From Biomaibacter acetigenes (lineage in GTDB: Bacteria > Bacillota > Thermosediminibacteria > Thermosediminibacterales > Tepidanaerobacteraceae): 64,000 nt of DNA. Below are positions 23,164-32,555 of the stretch, one piece after another. The stretch lies in NCBI RefSeq assembly GCF_003691585.1, contig NZ_CP033169.1, positions 1,178,001-1,242,000 of the forward strand, read 5' to 3'. Each line of letters begins with the position of its first letter. Within the stretch, counting starts at the first letter, position 1. The notes under the pieces were generated by a model that saw only the letters and a list, made by a program, of their open reading frames with translations, was not told the DNA's origin and did no database searches. The position numbers were made by a program, and so were the translations under genes.

Positions 23164-24716
23164 TTATAAAAACGCTGATTAGAAACGGAGAGTATTACGA
23201 TTCGGTCAAATTGATGACTGTCTCAAAAAAAATATCCGAAAAGGAAGGTATAGATAATGCCGCCGTTTTGATGGGAACAGACCTAAATAAAGATGTGCTG
23301 AAAAGAACGGGCTTGTTATCCCCTGAAGCCGAAAATGCTTCTCCCGATGATTTGATCATAAGCGTTAGGGGTTCAAATGAGGCTGTTGTTGATAAAGCCA
23401 TATCTCAGGTAGACACGCTGTTAAATCAGCGCAGGGACGGAGACGAAGAATCGGATTACAGGCCGAAAAGCTTTGATTCGGCATTGAAAATAATGCCTGA
23501 TATGAATTTCTGCATTATTTCAGTCCCGGGCCGATACGCCAGGAGAGAAGCCATGAAAGCTTTACAGAATGGTTTACATGTGTTGCTTTTCAGCGACAAT
23601 GTAACACTTGATGAGGAAATTAAGCTTAAGAAATATGCGATGGAAAATAATTTACTGCTAATGGGGCCCGATTGCGGTACCGCGATGATTAACAATGTAC
23701 CTCTGGGTTTTGCAAACAAGGTCAGGAAAGGGAATATAGGCATTGTAGGGGCTGCCGGCACCGGCATGCAGGAAGTTATGAGCCTTATTCATAAGCAAGG
23801 GGCAGGGATTTCTCAAGCTATCGGAACAGGTGGCAGAGACCTTTCCGCAGAAGTTGGAGGAATTACCATGCTGCAGGGGTTAAGTGCACTTAAAGAAGAC
23901 GATGATACAGAAATTATTGTAATTATTTCAAAACCTCCGGCCCCGGGAATAGCAGAAAAGATTTTAGATTACGTAACAAATATTAAAAAGCCCACTGTTG
24001 TCAACTTTATTGGCGGGGATCCGGAAAGAATAGCCAAAGCCGGAGCAGTACCGGCATTTACGCTGGAAGAGGCTGCTTTGAAAGCCGTATCTATTTCAAA
24101 GGGGATAGAAAATCGAGAAATCGATGGTCTCATTTCTGAAGAAGAGATGAAAAAATTAGCCCGGCAGGAAGCGATTCTTTTAAATGAAGACCAGAAATAC
24201 ATCAGAGGACTCTACAGCGGCGGCACCCTGTGCTACGAAAGCATGTTGGTTCTAAAAGACTTTGTGGGTGATGTGCACTCAAATACGCCTCTTAATAAAA
24301 AAATGAAATTATCCGATGCATATAAATCGGTGGAACATACCTGTATTGATTTGGGCGATGATGCTTTTACGGTTGGAAGAGCTCACCCCATGATTGATAC
24401 TGCACTAAGAGAGGAGATGTTTGAAACCGAAGCGCAAAATCCAGAAGTTGCGGTAATTCTTTTGGATATCGTCATAGGCTACGGCACTCACCCGAATCCG
24501 GCAGAAGTTTTTGCTAAAAAAATCAAAAAATACAAAGACGCGGCACTACAGCAAGGCCGGCATTTAATAGTTATATCTTCGGTTTGCGGCACAGAAGAAG
24601 ATCCGCAGAATTTATTGTCCCAGCAAAAAATCTTAAGAAAAGCCGGGGCTATAGTGATGCCCAGCAATGCCGCTGCGGCAAGATTAGCTGGTATGATTGT
24701 CTCTAATAAAAAATAA
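23160..24716 (+). CDS. fdrA: FdrA/AllF-type protein (carbamoyltransferase component)
   Basis: 518 residues related to the succinyl-CoA synthetase alpha/beta architecture. A CoA/nucleotide-binding Rossmann segment shows IGIVGAAGTGMQEVMSLIHK and GTGGRDLSAEVGG; a C-terminal block has LDIVIGYGTHPNPAEVF. In Escherichia coli FdrA (AllF) acts with YlbE (AllG) and YlbF (AllH) in oxamate carbamoyltransfer during anaerobic allantoin use, giving carbamoyl phosphate. The neighbours here, an AllG homologue and carbamate kinase, support the same type of chemistry. The substrate is not necessarily oxalurate. It overlaps the nitroreductase by four bases. Confidence 0.85.
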   Translation: MIIKTLIRNGEYYDSVKLMTVSKKISEKEGIDNAAVLMGTDLNKDVLKRTGLLSPEAENASPDDLIISVRGSNEAVVDKAISQVDTLLNQRRDGDEESDYRPKSFDSALKIMPDMNFCIISVPGRYARREAMKALQNGLHVLLFSDNVTLDEEIKLKKYAMENNLLLMGPDCGTAMINNVPLGFANKVRKGNIGIVGAAGTGMQEVMSLIHKQGAGISQAIGTGGRDLSAEVGGITMLQGLSALKEDDDTEIIVIISKPPAPGIAEKILDYVTNIKKPTVVNFIGGDPERIAKAGAVPAFTLEEAALKAVSISKGIENREIDGLISEEEMKKLARQEAILLNEDQKYIRGLYSGGTLCYESMLVLKDFVGDVHSNTPLNKKMKLSDAYKSVEHTCIDLGDDAFTVGRAHPMIDTALREEMFETEAQNPEVAVILLDIVIGYGTHPNPAEVFAKKIKKYKDAALQQGRHLIVISSVCGTEEDPQNLLSQQKILRKAGAIVMPSNAAAARLAGMIVSNKK

Positions 24717-24732
24717 TTGGGAGTGATTCCAA

Positions 24733-24906
24733 ATGAAATCCATAAATTATATCTTTGGAAAAGAACTTAGGGTTTTAAACATAGGATTGGAACAATTTTA
24801 TTTGGATTTAAAAGGGCAGGGTATAAAGTGCGTTCAATTGGATTGGAGACCGCCAGCCAGCGGCGATCAGGAAACCTTAGACCTGCTTTCGAAGCTCTTA
24901 GGTTAA
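24733..24906 (+). CDS. Small FdrA/AllG-associated domain protein (split N-terminus of AllG)
   Basis: A 57-residue gene too short for most callers, beginning MKSINYIFGKELRVLNIG and containing LDLKGQGIKCVQLDWRPPASGD. The 'VLNIGLE-F--DLK-QG--CVQLDWRPPA' pattern matches the segment that precedes the DUF1116 domain in fused AllG/YlbE-type proteins, as I remember the family. It starts 16 bases after fdrA with a GGGAGTGA ribosome site and ends 56 bases before allG. It is most simply a separately encoded piece of the carbamoyltransferase complex. Confidence 0.7.
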   Translation: MKSINYIFGKELRVLNIGLEQFYLDLKGQGIKCVQLDWRPPASGDQETLDLLSKLLG

Positions 24907-24962
24907 ATTCCCGTTTTGATGACGGAATTTAATAAAATAACAAATTCAAGGAGGAATTTAAA

Positions 24963-26201
24963 ATGGATAGAAGGCAAGCCAATGAAGAAGCTTTAAAGCG
25001 CATGCAGGACTCAGAACCTTTTTTAGTAGGAATGGGACAGGCCAAAGATGTAATTCCCGGTATGAAAAAAAATCTAATAACACATGCCGGACCGCCCATT
25101 GAATGGGAAAGAATGTGCGGGCCCATGAAAGGCGCGGTAATAGGCGCCCTGATTTATGAGGGATTGGCCAAGGATGAAGAAGAAGCAAAGAAATTAGCCG
25201 CCAGCGGCGAAATAGAGTTTGAACCAAATCATCATCATCAGGCCGTGGGTCCCATGGCCGGGGTAACTTCTGCATCCATGCCGGTATATATTATTCAAAA
25301 CAGAAAATATGGTAATTATGCCTATGTTAACATGAATGAAGGTCTTGGCCGCTGTTTAAGATTTGGGGCTTATTCCGACGATGTTATAAACAGATTGAAA
25401 TGGATGGAAAAAGTTCTTTATCCAATCTTAAAAGAAGCCATAGAGTTATCCGGTGGAATTGATATGAAATCTATTGTTATTCAGGCTTTGCAGATGGGAG
25501 ACGACTGTCACAACAGAAATAAAGCCGCAACAGCCATATTTACCAAACAAATAGCTCCTTATATAGCTAAAACCGGCGCCAGCAAAGAAGAAATATCGGA
25601 AGTATTCAAATTTATCAATGGCAATGATCATTTCACAATAAATATAACAATGGCCATGTGCAAGTCCATAGCTGATGCAGCTCACAATATAAAAGGCAGC
25701 ACAATCGTCACCGCTATGGCGAGGAACGGTGTGGAATTCGGCATAAGGGTCAGTGGGCTTGGCGACAAATGGTTTACAGCTCCCGCAAATACACCTAAAG
25801 GGTTATTCTTCCCGGGTTTCACCCAGGAAGATGCAAATCCGGATATTGGTGACAGTACCATAACGGAAACCGTGGGTATAGGCGGTTTTGCCATGGCGGG
25901 TGCACCCGCAATTGTGCAGTTTGTGGGAGGAACCCCCAAGGATGCCATTAACTTCACGCTGGAAATGTATGAAATAACTTCCGCAGAGAATAAAAACTTC
26001 AAAATCCCAACTTTGGATTTCAGAGGAACGCCTACAGGTATAGATTTGCTCAAAGTTTTGGAGACAGGTATTGTGCCTAGAATTAATACAGGAATGGCGC
26101 ATAAAGATCCCGGCGTGGGCCAGGTAGGAGCAGGTTTGGTTACGGCACCTATGGATTGCTTTAAGAAAGCCGCCAGATATATGGTTGAAAATCGTCTATA
26201 A
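24963..26201 (+). CDS. AllG/YlbE-type DUF1116 protein
   Basis: 412 residues of the DUF1116 family. Conserved segments include PGMKKNLITHAGPPIEWERMCGP-type sequence near residues 32-53, FEPNHHHQAVGPMAGVTSASMP near 83-104, MGDDCHNRNKAATAIF near 179-194 and ARNGVEFGIRVSGLGD. It partners FdrA in the E. coli oxamate carbamoyltransferase. The AllH (DUF2877) subunit of that system is not encoded anywhere in the window. A strong AAGGAGGAA site precedes ATG 24963. Likely cytoplasmic. Confidence 0.85.
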   Translation: MDRRQANEEALKRMQDSEPFLVGMGQAKDVIPGMKKNLITHAGPPIEWERMCGPMKGAVIGALIYEGLAKDEEEAKKLAASGEIEFEPNHHHQAVGPMAGVTSASMPVYIIQNRKYGNYAYVNMNEGLGRCLRFGAYSDDVINRLKWMEKVLYPILKEAIELSGGIDMKSIVIQALQMGDDCHNRNKAATAIFTKQIAPYIAKTGASKEEISEVFKFINGNDHFTINITMAMCKSIADAAHNIKGSTIVTAMARNGVEFGIRVSGLGDKWFTAPANTPKGLFFPGFTQEDANPDIGDSTITETVGIGGFAMAGAPAIVQFVGGTPKDAINFTLEMYEITSAENKNFKIPTLDFRGTPTGIDLLKVLETGIVPRINTGMAHKDPGVGQVGAGLVTAPMDCFKKAARYMVENRL

Positions 26202-26290
26202 TTAAAAGAAAATGTTCGGGAAGCGCATATAGAAATCTCTGTATGTGCTTCCTAAAATAATAAAAACTTTATGAGGAGGGGTTGAAGGCG

Positions 26291-27229
26291 TTGTCAAGGA
26301 CCGTTGTAGTAGCTTTAGGTGGAAATGCGATTTTAAGTCATGGGCAAAAGGGTTTCTGGGAAGAACAATTGCATAATGTCAATAAAACGGCTCAGCAAAT
26401 TATTTCCTTGATATCTAAAGGATATCATGTTGTAGTATCGCACGGTAACGGCCCCCAGGTGGGTAATATATATTTGCAGAACCAAATTTCCAAAGAAGTG
26501 GTTCCCCCGCTGCCACTGTATGCATGTGGTGCCGAAAGTCAGGGGTATATTGGTTTTATGCTGCAGCAATCGATAAAGAATATGTTAGCGAAAAACGGTA
26601 TCGACAAACAAGTCGTAACCCTGGTTACCCAGGTATTGGTGGATAAAAACGATGAAGCTTTCAAGAAACCGACAAAACCTATAGGTCCATTTTACAACCG
26701 GGAAGAAGCAATGCAGATTAAAAAAACGCAAAATATAGAAATGATAGAGGATGGCGGAAGAGGATGGCGGCGGGTTGTTCCTTCACCAAAACCGCTTGAA
26801 ATTATTGAAAAAGATGTTATCAAAAATCTTGTTTCTGACGGGGTTATCGTAATCGCTTCGGGCGGTGGAGGCATACCAGTGATAAAAGATGAAGAAGGAA
26901 ACTTAAAAGGTATAGATGCAGTTATAGACAAAGATTTAGCCAGTGCACTTTTGGCCTCGGAGTTAGATGCTGAAATTCTTTTAATACTTACGGATGTAGA
27001 AAAAGTGTGTATTAACTACAATAAACCCGATCAAAGAGAAATTGACAAAATCAGTACTCAGCATGCCAAGCAATATCTGCTGGAAGGGCATTTTGGAACG
27101 GGGAGCATGAAACCCAAAGTAGAGGCTGCCATCAGTTTTGTCGAAAATAGCAGAAGAAAAGCTATTATAGCAAAATTGGATAAATTGGTTGACGCTATTT
27201 GCGGAAATACCGGGACCTGCGTCTGTTAA
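26291..27229 (+). CDS. arcC: Carbamate kinase
   Basis: Catalyses carbamoyl phosphate + ADP to carbamate + ATP, giving substrate-level ATP. About 312 residues of the amino-acid-kinase fold: VVVALGGNAILSHGQKGFWE at the N terminus, VVSHGNGPQVGNIYLQN, IASGGGGIPVI and the ILLILTDVEKV segment. TTG 26291 is preferred over TTG 26282 because GAGGAGG (26274-26280) is only one base from the latter. Its position right after fdrA-allG mirrors the E. coli allantoin cluster (allK) and indicates that carbamoyl phosphate is the product of the upstream enzymes. No arginine deiminase or ornithine carbamoyltransferase is near. Confidence 0.93.
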   Translation: MSRTVVVALGGNAILSHGQKGFWEEQLHNVNKTAQQIISLISKGYHVVVSHGNGPQVGNIYLQNQISKEVVPPLPLYACGAESQGYIGFMLQQSIKNMLAKNGIDKQVVTLVTQVLVDKNDEAFKKPTKPIGPFYNREEAMQIKKTQNIEMIEDGGRGWRRVVPSPKPLEIIEKDVIKNLVSDGVIVIASGGGGIPVIKDEEGNLKGIDAVIDKDLASALLASELDAEILLILTDVEKVCINYNKPDQREIDKISTQHAKQYLLEGHFGTGSMKPKVEAAISFVENSRRKAIIAKLDKLVDAICGNTGTCVC

Positions 27230-27419
27230 TATAAGTTGCTTTTTCACTGTTGTTCGATAACAAAAACCCAATATTGGCCCAACTAATAATTATTAACGAA
27301 AAACAAAGGTTTTAATTGAATAATAATAGAAAATTACTTGTGAAAAAAAGAGATAAGTATTTACTGGAAAGTTCTGTGAAAATGACAAAATAGTTTATTA
27401 GTTTTTTTAGGAGGTGAGA

Positions 27420-27452
27420 ATGGACAACGTAAAACGTTCTAAAAATAAATAG
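27420..27452 (+). CDS. Ten-codon mini-ORF with strong ribosome site
   Basis: ATG 27420 follows a near-perfect TAGGAGGTGAGA site and encodes MDNVKRSKNK. It contains the palindrome AACGTAAAACGTT. It could be a leader peptide or the residue of a deleted gene start. The region 27230-27491 holds nothing else recognisable. Confidence 0.25.
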   Translation: MDNVKRSKNK

Positions 27453-27491
27453 TTAAAACATTATTAAAAACTTAGGGAGGTATCACAAATT

Positions 27492-28277
27492 ATGAAATTG
27501 TATGACCTTTCTCAGCCTTTGAATGCCGATGTGCAGTTCTGGCCTTACTATCCCCCATTTGAGGCTAAATACTTCAAACGGAAACCCGAGCATGGTGTCA
27601 ACGCTCAATACATTCAAACTTCAAATCACATCGGAACGCATCTCGATGCTCCGCGTCACTTTATTACGGATGCTATGACTATTGATGAAATACCACTCGA
27701 ATGGCTCTATGGTCCCGGTGTAATTGTTGACCTTACAGATGAAATGGACGACCTCGCCGTATATACGCCGGAAATGATTGAAAAGCGTGCAGAAATCCGC
27801 GAAGGAGATATCCTCGTTCTTCATACAGGCTGGTATAAATACGCTACATTCGGATCAGAACCCGATGAAGAACGTTATATCCATCGCCATCCCGGGGCTC
27901 ACCCGTCAATGGTACCGTGGTTGATAGAAAAGAAAATTAAGCTGTGGTGTGTTGACGCAGTTTCCACAGATCATCCGATGAACCTGCCCATAGGCAGATT
28001 TTTAGGAAAGGGGACCTTCGGACAATGCGATAGGGTTCGTGCCCTGGCCGAGAAAAAATTTGGCAAGGAAAACCTTGCAAAGCTATTCCCTGACGAAGAT
28101 TACCAGTTGACACACAATGCGTTGTTCAAACATAATTGTATTCATGCTGAGAATTTAGGTGGTGATATCGGCGCACCTGAACTTCAGAATAGACGACTTA
28201 CAATTGGTTGCTTCCCCTGGAAATTCAAAGGCGGAGAAGCTGCATTTGCCAGAGTCGTCGCTTTTGTTGAAGATTAA
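27492..28277 (+). CDS. Cyclase-family (PF04199-type) metal-dependent hydrolase
   Basis: 261 residues of the putative-cyclase/kynurenine formamidase/isatin hydrolase family. The metal-binding motif is SNHIGTHLDAPRHF at about residues 43-56, with a second conserved region WCVDAVSTDHPMN. The family cleaves amide bonds, often in rings, with Mn or Zn. Next to FdrA/AllG, carbamate kinase and an NCS2 permease it is a plausible ring-opening enzyme for a cyclic ureide; that assignment is inference. It has its own GGGAGG ribosome site and is followed by a terminator-like hairpin, so it is separable from the nitrilase gene. Confidence 0.8.
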   Translation: MKLYDLSQPLNADVQFWPYYPPFEAKYFKRKPEHGVNAQYIQTSNHIGTHLDAPRHFITDAMTIDEIPLEWLYGPGVIVDLTDEMDDLAVYTPEMIEKRAEIREGDILVLHTGWYKYATFGSEPDEERYIHRHPGAHPSMVPWLIEKKIKLWCVDAVSTDHPMNLPIGRFLGKGTFGQCDRVRALAEKKFGKENLAKLFPDEDYQLTHNALFKHNCIHAENLGGDIGAPELQNRRLTIGCFPWKFKGGEAAFARVVAFVED

Positions 28278-28305
28278 ACATAAATTATTGAACCTTCAAG
28301 TTAAA

Positions 28306-28345
28306 AAGCCCCTTTTGAATTTACTTTTGAAAGGGGCTTATTTAA
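28306..28345 (+). terminator. Terminator-like hairpin between cyclase and nitrilase genes
   Basis: Arms AAGCCCCTTT (28306-28315) and AAAGGGGCTT (28330-28339), followed by a weak ATTTA tail. Possibly an attenuating terminator within the cluster. Confidence 0.5.
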
Positions 28346-28374
28346 AGATATTGCTTGCCATAGGGGGATTATAC

Positions 28375-29244
28375 ATGAAAGAGACGGTCGTAGCCGGTGT
28401 TCAAATTGCCATAGAACCCAACAACCCGGAAAAAAATATGCAAAAAATTATAAAATGGTTGAGAAATGCAGTGAAAGAAAACAATCCTGATCTGGTAGTT
28501 TTTCCGGAAACGATTACTACGGGTTTTGCTACAGGCCTAACAAAGGAAAAGCTATGGGATTTAGTGGACACCGTACCGGGTAGATTTACAGAACAAATTT
28601 CCAGAGAAGCCCAGGATTTGAAAGTATATGTCGTGTTTCCCACTTATGAAAGAGGAAAAAACAGGGGAGATATATATAATTCCAGTGTTTTAATAGGACC
28701 TAACGGTGATATCATTGGCGTTTACCGTAAAACTCATGTCTATCCCACGGAAAGACAATGGGTTATACCGGGAGATAAAGCGGAGGTTTATGAAACATCC
28801 TTTGGAAAAATAGGAATGATAATTTGCTATGATGGAGATTATCCTGAATTAAGTCGGGCCCTTGCCATAAAAGGGGCGGAAATCATAGTAAGGCCTTCGG
28901 CGCTCCTAAGGAGTTTTGAAATTTGGAACCTCACTAATTGTGCCCGAGCTTATGATAATCATGTTTATCTGATCGGGGTAAATGCAACAGGTCCTGATGC
29001 GGACGGAAATTACTATTTTGGAAACAGTATGATAGTAAGTCCAATTGCCCAGCGCCTCGCTTTAGCCACCGCCGGTGAAAATGTTATTTGTGCCAAATTG
29101 GATCCCGATCCTTTAAAATATATGAGTTACGGTATTAAAAAGCCTATGATATTCAACCATCTTGAAGATAGAAATGTCAAGGTTTACGAAGGAATCCTAA
29201 AAGAAAGTAAAAGTCAGTTTCCTGTTAGTGGTCGGTATTTATAG
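28375..29244 (+). CDS. Nitrilase-superfamily carbon-nitrogen hydrolase
   Basis: 289 residues. The Glu-Lys-Cys catalytic triad is visible as Glu45 (VVFPETITTGF), Lys119 (GVYRKTHVYPTERQW) and Cys151 (GMIICYDGDYPELSRAL). This branch of the superfamily contains aliphatic amidases and N-carbamoyl amidohydrolases rather than true nitrilases. In this setting it may remove ammonia from an amide or carbamoyl intermediate; the substrate is unproven. ATG 28375 follows TAGGGGGATT and the gene is 21 bases from the permease gene, so the two are probably one operon. Confidence 0.85.
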   Translation: MKETVVAGVQIAIEPNNPEKNMQKIIKWLRNAVKENNPDLVVFPETITTGFATGLTKEKLWDLVDTVPGRFTEQISREAQDLKVYVVFPTYERGKNRGDIYNSSVLIGPNGDIIGVYRKTHVYPTERQWVIPGDKAEVYETSFGKIGMIICYDGDYPELSRALAIKGAEIIVRPSALLRSFEIWNLTNCARAYDNHVYLIGVNATGPDADGNYYFGNSMIVSPIAQRLALATAGENVICAKLDPDPLKYMSYGIKKPMIFNHLEDRNVKVYEGILKESKSQFPVSGRYL

Positions 29245-29265
29245 AAGAATTAAAGGAGGTATAAT

Positions 29266-30687
29266 ATGGTAAATAAAGAAATGGCGGTAAATTCAACAGT
29301 GGATAAAAATTTAGACCCTCAAGAACAGCCCGTATGGGATGAAAATCCCAGAATAGTTAAACCACTTCTAAAAATAGACGAAAAGCCGAAGACGTGGTGG
29401 GAGTGTTTACTTTACGGATGGCAGCATACATTGGTTGATATATCGCCCTTCGTATTGCCTTTAGTAGTAGCGGGGGCAGCAGGGCTTTCTGAGGCTGACG
29501 GTGCGGTATGGGTCAGCCGCAGCCTGTTTGCGATGGGACTAGCCACACTGATTATGACCATCTTTGGCAATAGATTGCCGATTATTCAGGGGCCATCCGC
29601 CACTCTAACCGGAGCCCTTTCTTCCGTCGTAGGTTTATTTGGGATGCAAGCTATGTGGGGTGGGGTTTTTGCCGGTGGTATAGTCGAGGCATTAGTAGGT
29701 TTTTCACGGGTTTTGGGAATTTTACGCAAAGTATTTCCGGTGGCTGTATCGGGTACCGTTGTTATAACAATAGGTTTTTCCCTTGGCAGGACGGCAGTTG
29801 GCTGGATGGTGGGAAATGGTGATCCTTCCAACTTTATACTGGCCGCAGCGGTAATTTTAATGATATTTATTCTTCAGTTTACCACAAAGAACATTGCCGG
29901 TGGAATAATTTCAAGAGGATCCATATTTTTCTCTATATGGATTGTAGGAGTTGGTCTAGCAGGTCTTATGGGAAAGGTGAATTGGAATATAGTCGCTGCA
30001 AAACCGTGGTTTGCCTTGCCGACATTTTTCCCGTATGGTGGTCCTGGATTCGGATGGAAATTCGCCGTGGGAGCTATCATCGGAGCTTTAGTAGGATATC
30101 TTGGCTCGATAGTAGAATCTATTGGCGATTATGCTGCCACCTGCGCTGTTAGCGGAGAAGTTTACAGGGTAAAGCATATGAACAAAGGAATAATGGCAGA
30201 AGGATTGGGGTGTGTTATGGCAAGTTTATTCGGTGGGCTTCCCTGCACCAGTTATACCCAAAATATTGGCATTATTGCAACAACCAAAATTGCCTCCCGT
30301 TTTGTGGTACAGGTAGCAGCAGGGATTTTAATGCTTTACGGCCTGAGTCCGAAATTCGGTGCTTTATTGGTGGCCATTCCTCGTTCAGTTATTGGTGCAG
30401 TATTTGTAGTAGTTTGCGGTTCGATAGCCATGTCTGGTATAAAACTGGTAGCTTCGGCCAAACCCACAACAGCCAATACTTTTATGGTTGGAACGACATT
30501 AATACTTGCAATAGGCCTTCCGATCTATACAACATATGTTGTAGGACAGTGGACAAAATCCCTTTCTCCATTGGTTCAATTATTTTTGACCAATACCGTA
30601 GTTATTGCTGTTTTAACAGGCATTGTGTTAAATATCATATTGAATATTATATTAAAAGGTAACCAAGAGGAAATAGAAGACGTATAA
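29266..30687 (+). CDS. NCS2-family nucleobase/ureide permease
   Basis: 473-residue multi-pass membrane protein of the nucleobase:cation symporter-2 family. The signature QGPSATLTGALSSVVGLFG (about residues 106-124) and the long hydrophobic segments fit. The later helix region has ESIGDYAATCAVSGE, carrying the conserved acidic residue of helix 8. The ~50-residue hydrophilic N-terminus ends in KTWWECLLYGWQHTLVDISP. NCS2 members carry uracil, xanthine, uric acid or related heterocycles; which one cannot be told here. It is probably the uptake system for the cluster's substrate. Confidence 0.9.
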   Translation: MVNKEMAVNSTVDKNLDPQEQPVWDENPRIVKPLLKIDEKPKTWWECLLYGWQHTLVDISPFVLPLVVAGAAGLSEADGAVWVSRSLFAMGLATLIMTIFGNRLPIIQGPSATLTGALSSVVGLFGMQAMWGGVFAGGIVEALVGFSRVLGILRKVFPVAVSGTVVITIGFSLGRTAVGWMVGNGDPSNFILAAAVILMIFILQFTTKNIAGGIISRGSIFFSIWIVGVGLAGLMGKVNWNIVAAKPWFALPTFFPYGGPGFGWKFAVGAIIGALVGYLGSIVESIGDYAATCAVSGEVYRVKHMNKGIMAEGLGCVMASLFGGLPCTSYTQNIGIIATTKIASRFVVQVAAGILMLYGLSPKFGALLVAIPRSVIGAVFVVVCGSIAMSGIKLVASAKPTTANTFMVGTTLILAIGLPIYTTYVVGQWTKSLSPLVQLFLTNTVVIAVLTGIVLNIILNIILKGNQEEIEDV

Positions 30688-30731
30688 TATTTAAGTAGGA
30701 TTTAGAGTATTTAAAAATTAAAATTATTTTT

Positions 30732-30770
30732 GGGGAAAAGAAAAAGTTAATTATTCTTTTCCCCTATTTT
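30732..30770 (+). terminator. Terminator after the NCS2 permease gene
   Basis: Stem GGGGAAAAGAA (30732-30742) with TTCTTTTCCCC (30754-30764), then TATTTT. Confidence 0.75.
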
Positions 30771-30853
30771 CGCATATTGAATGCAATGTAAGCGGTATTG
30801 TATAATTAAAGCAGATATTAAACGAAAAAGTAAAATTCCAAGAGGGGATTATT

Positions 30854-32449
30854 GTGAACGGAGTTATGCTAAAAGACATCCTGAGTTTACAAGAAATGAA
30901 GGATGTTAAAGTAATTGCCGGTGAAAAAGGGTTAAATCGGGTGGTAAAAAATGTAAATATTATGGAAGTGCCGGATATAGGAGATTGGATAAAAGAAGGA
31001 GAATTGCTGCTTACTACGGGTTTTGCCATAAAAGATGATTTGAATGCGCAGCAAAAATTAATTCCGCTGTTAAATTCAAAAAATTTAGCGGGCCTTGCCA
31101 TAAAACCAAAAAGATATATAAACGATATTAACAAGACAATAATCGATATTGCTAATGCCCTTGATTTTCCCCTGATGGAATTCCCCTTTTATATGTCTTA
31201 TTCGGATTTAATTTTACCTATCCTTAATACAATTATAAATCACCAGGCAATGGTGTTAAATAAAATTGAGTACGCCCATAATAAAATAATGGATATACTT
31301 GTCAATAATGGAGATATACCCCAGATAGCGGAAACAATGCGAAAGTTAGTAGGTAACCCAGTAATAATCAAAGATATTTGCGGAAATATACTGGCATCAA
31401 CTTTAAACGAAGAGGAAAACAAAGAAATTAACAGAAGAGAAACGGCCCAAGAAGAGGAAAGTATAAAGATAACAAAACTGCCTATAATAGCGCAAAATGA
31501 GATTTTAGGGCATATATACTGTTATGAGATGTATCATGGTCTTACAAAAGTTGATTTAATGTCTCTTCACAGGGCTGCCGCTCTTGTAACTTTGGAACTG
31601 GTGAACAGGGAAAAGATAAAAGTAATAGCGAAACGTTATAAAAATGAATTTTTAATGGAACTTTTAAATGGCAATATGGTGGATGAACAATATATAATAA
31701 AACGCGGTCTGCAGCTGGAATGGGATTTGAATCAGGAAATGAGCGTAATGTTGATAGATATTAACTTCTTGAAAAAATACCCTAACGAGACATCGCAAAT
31801 AGAAAGTATTATAAATAAGGTATATAGCATGGTACAAACCATTGTTGAAGGATTTAATAAAAATCCAATAATTGGAACATTAGGTTCAACTATAATTTTA
31901 CTAATCCCGGTAAAGAAAGTCTACTTGTTTTTTTCGGATATTTCTTCCAACGCTTTAATAAAACTCGGACATTATATTAAAAAATTACTGCTTCAGCAAC
32001 TTTCTCAAATTGAAATAAATATTGGCATAGGAAAAACTTATAGTTCATGTGCGGATTTTTCGAAGAGTTATGAAGAAGCGAAAAAATCCTTGCAGATATT
32101 GAAAGCGATGTATTGTGACAACAAAGTCATATACTATGAAAATTTAGGCATGTATAAGTTGTTCCATAACTTGAGTCATGAAGGAATAAATTTTGTAAAG
32201 GAAATACTTTTTCCTATAATGGAATATGATGAAAAAAGAGAAGGCAATTTAATGGAAACCCTTGAGGCGTATTTTAAATATAATGGAAATATAAAGCTGG
32301 TTGCACAACAGCTATATATACATTACAATACCGCAATATACAGGATGGAACAAATTCAAAAGCTTTTAAAGCTTGACTTTAATAACCCTGATGATAGGTT
32401 GAACATTGAAATGGCATTAAAATTGAAGAATTTTATTAGTGCTAAATAA
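30854..32449 (+). CDS. PucR-family transcriptional regulator
   Basis: 531 residues with the PucR layout. The N-terminal purine-catabolism-regulator domain (about residues 7-125) begins LKDILSLQEMKDVKVIAGEKG and contains WIKEGELLLTTGFAI. A CdaR/GGDEF-like middle follows. The C-terminal HTH_30 (about 465-525) shows TLEAYFKYNGNIKLVAQQLYI and YRMEQIQKLLKLDF. PucR proteins activate purine, allantoin and related catabolic genes in response to pathway intermediates. Flanked by terminators on both sides, it is a single-gene unit and the obvious candidate regulator for the neighbouring operons. It starts at GTG 30854 after GAGGGG. Confidence 0.9.
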   Translation: MNGVMLKDILSLQEMKDVKVIAGEKGLNRVVKNVNIMEVPDIGDWIKEGELLLTTGFAIKDDLNAQQKLIPLLNSKNLAGLAIKPKRYINDINKTIIDIANALDFPLMEFPFYMSYSDLILPILNTIINHQAMVLNKIEYAHNKIMDILVNNGDIPQIAETMRKLVGNPVIIKDICGNILASTLNEEENKEINRRETAQEEESIKITKLPIIAQNEILGHIYCYEMYHGLTKVDLMSLHRAAALVTLELVNREKIKVIAKRYKNEFLMELLNGNMVDEQYIIKRGLQLEWDLNQEMSVMLIDINFLKKYPNETSQIESIINKVYSMVQTIVEGFNKNPIIGTLGSTIILLIPVKKVYLFFSDISSNALIKLGHYIKKLLLQQLSQIEINIGIGKTYSSCADFSKSYEEAKKSLQILKAMYCDNKVIYYENLGMYKLFHNLSHEGINFVKEILFPIMEYDEKREGNLMETLEAYFKYNGNIKLVAQQLYIHYNTAIYRMEQIQKLLKLDFNNPDDRLNIEMALKLKNFISAK

Positions 32450-32450
32450 T

Positions 32451-32476
32451 CTCCGAATTTTTTCGGAGATTTTTTT
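32451..32476 (+). terminator. Terminator after pucR
   Basis: CTCCGA (32451-32456) pairs with TCGGAG (32463-32468), followed by ATTTTTTTG. It separates pucR from the CoA-transferase operon. Confidence 0.8.
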
Positions 32477-32555
32477 GTTATAAGCTAACAAAGGAGTATA
32501 CAGTTCAAAAGTTAAAATATTAATAAAACATAAAATCAATTGAGGAGGTTTAATT

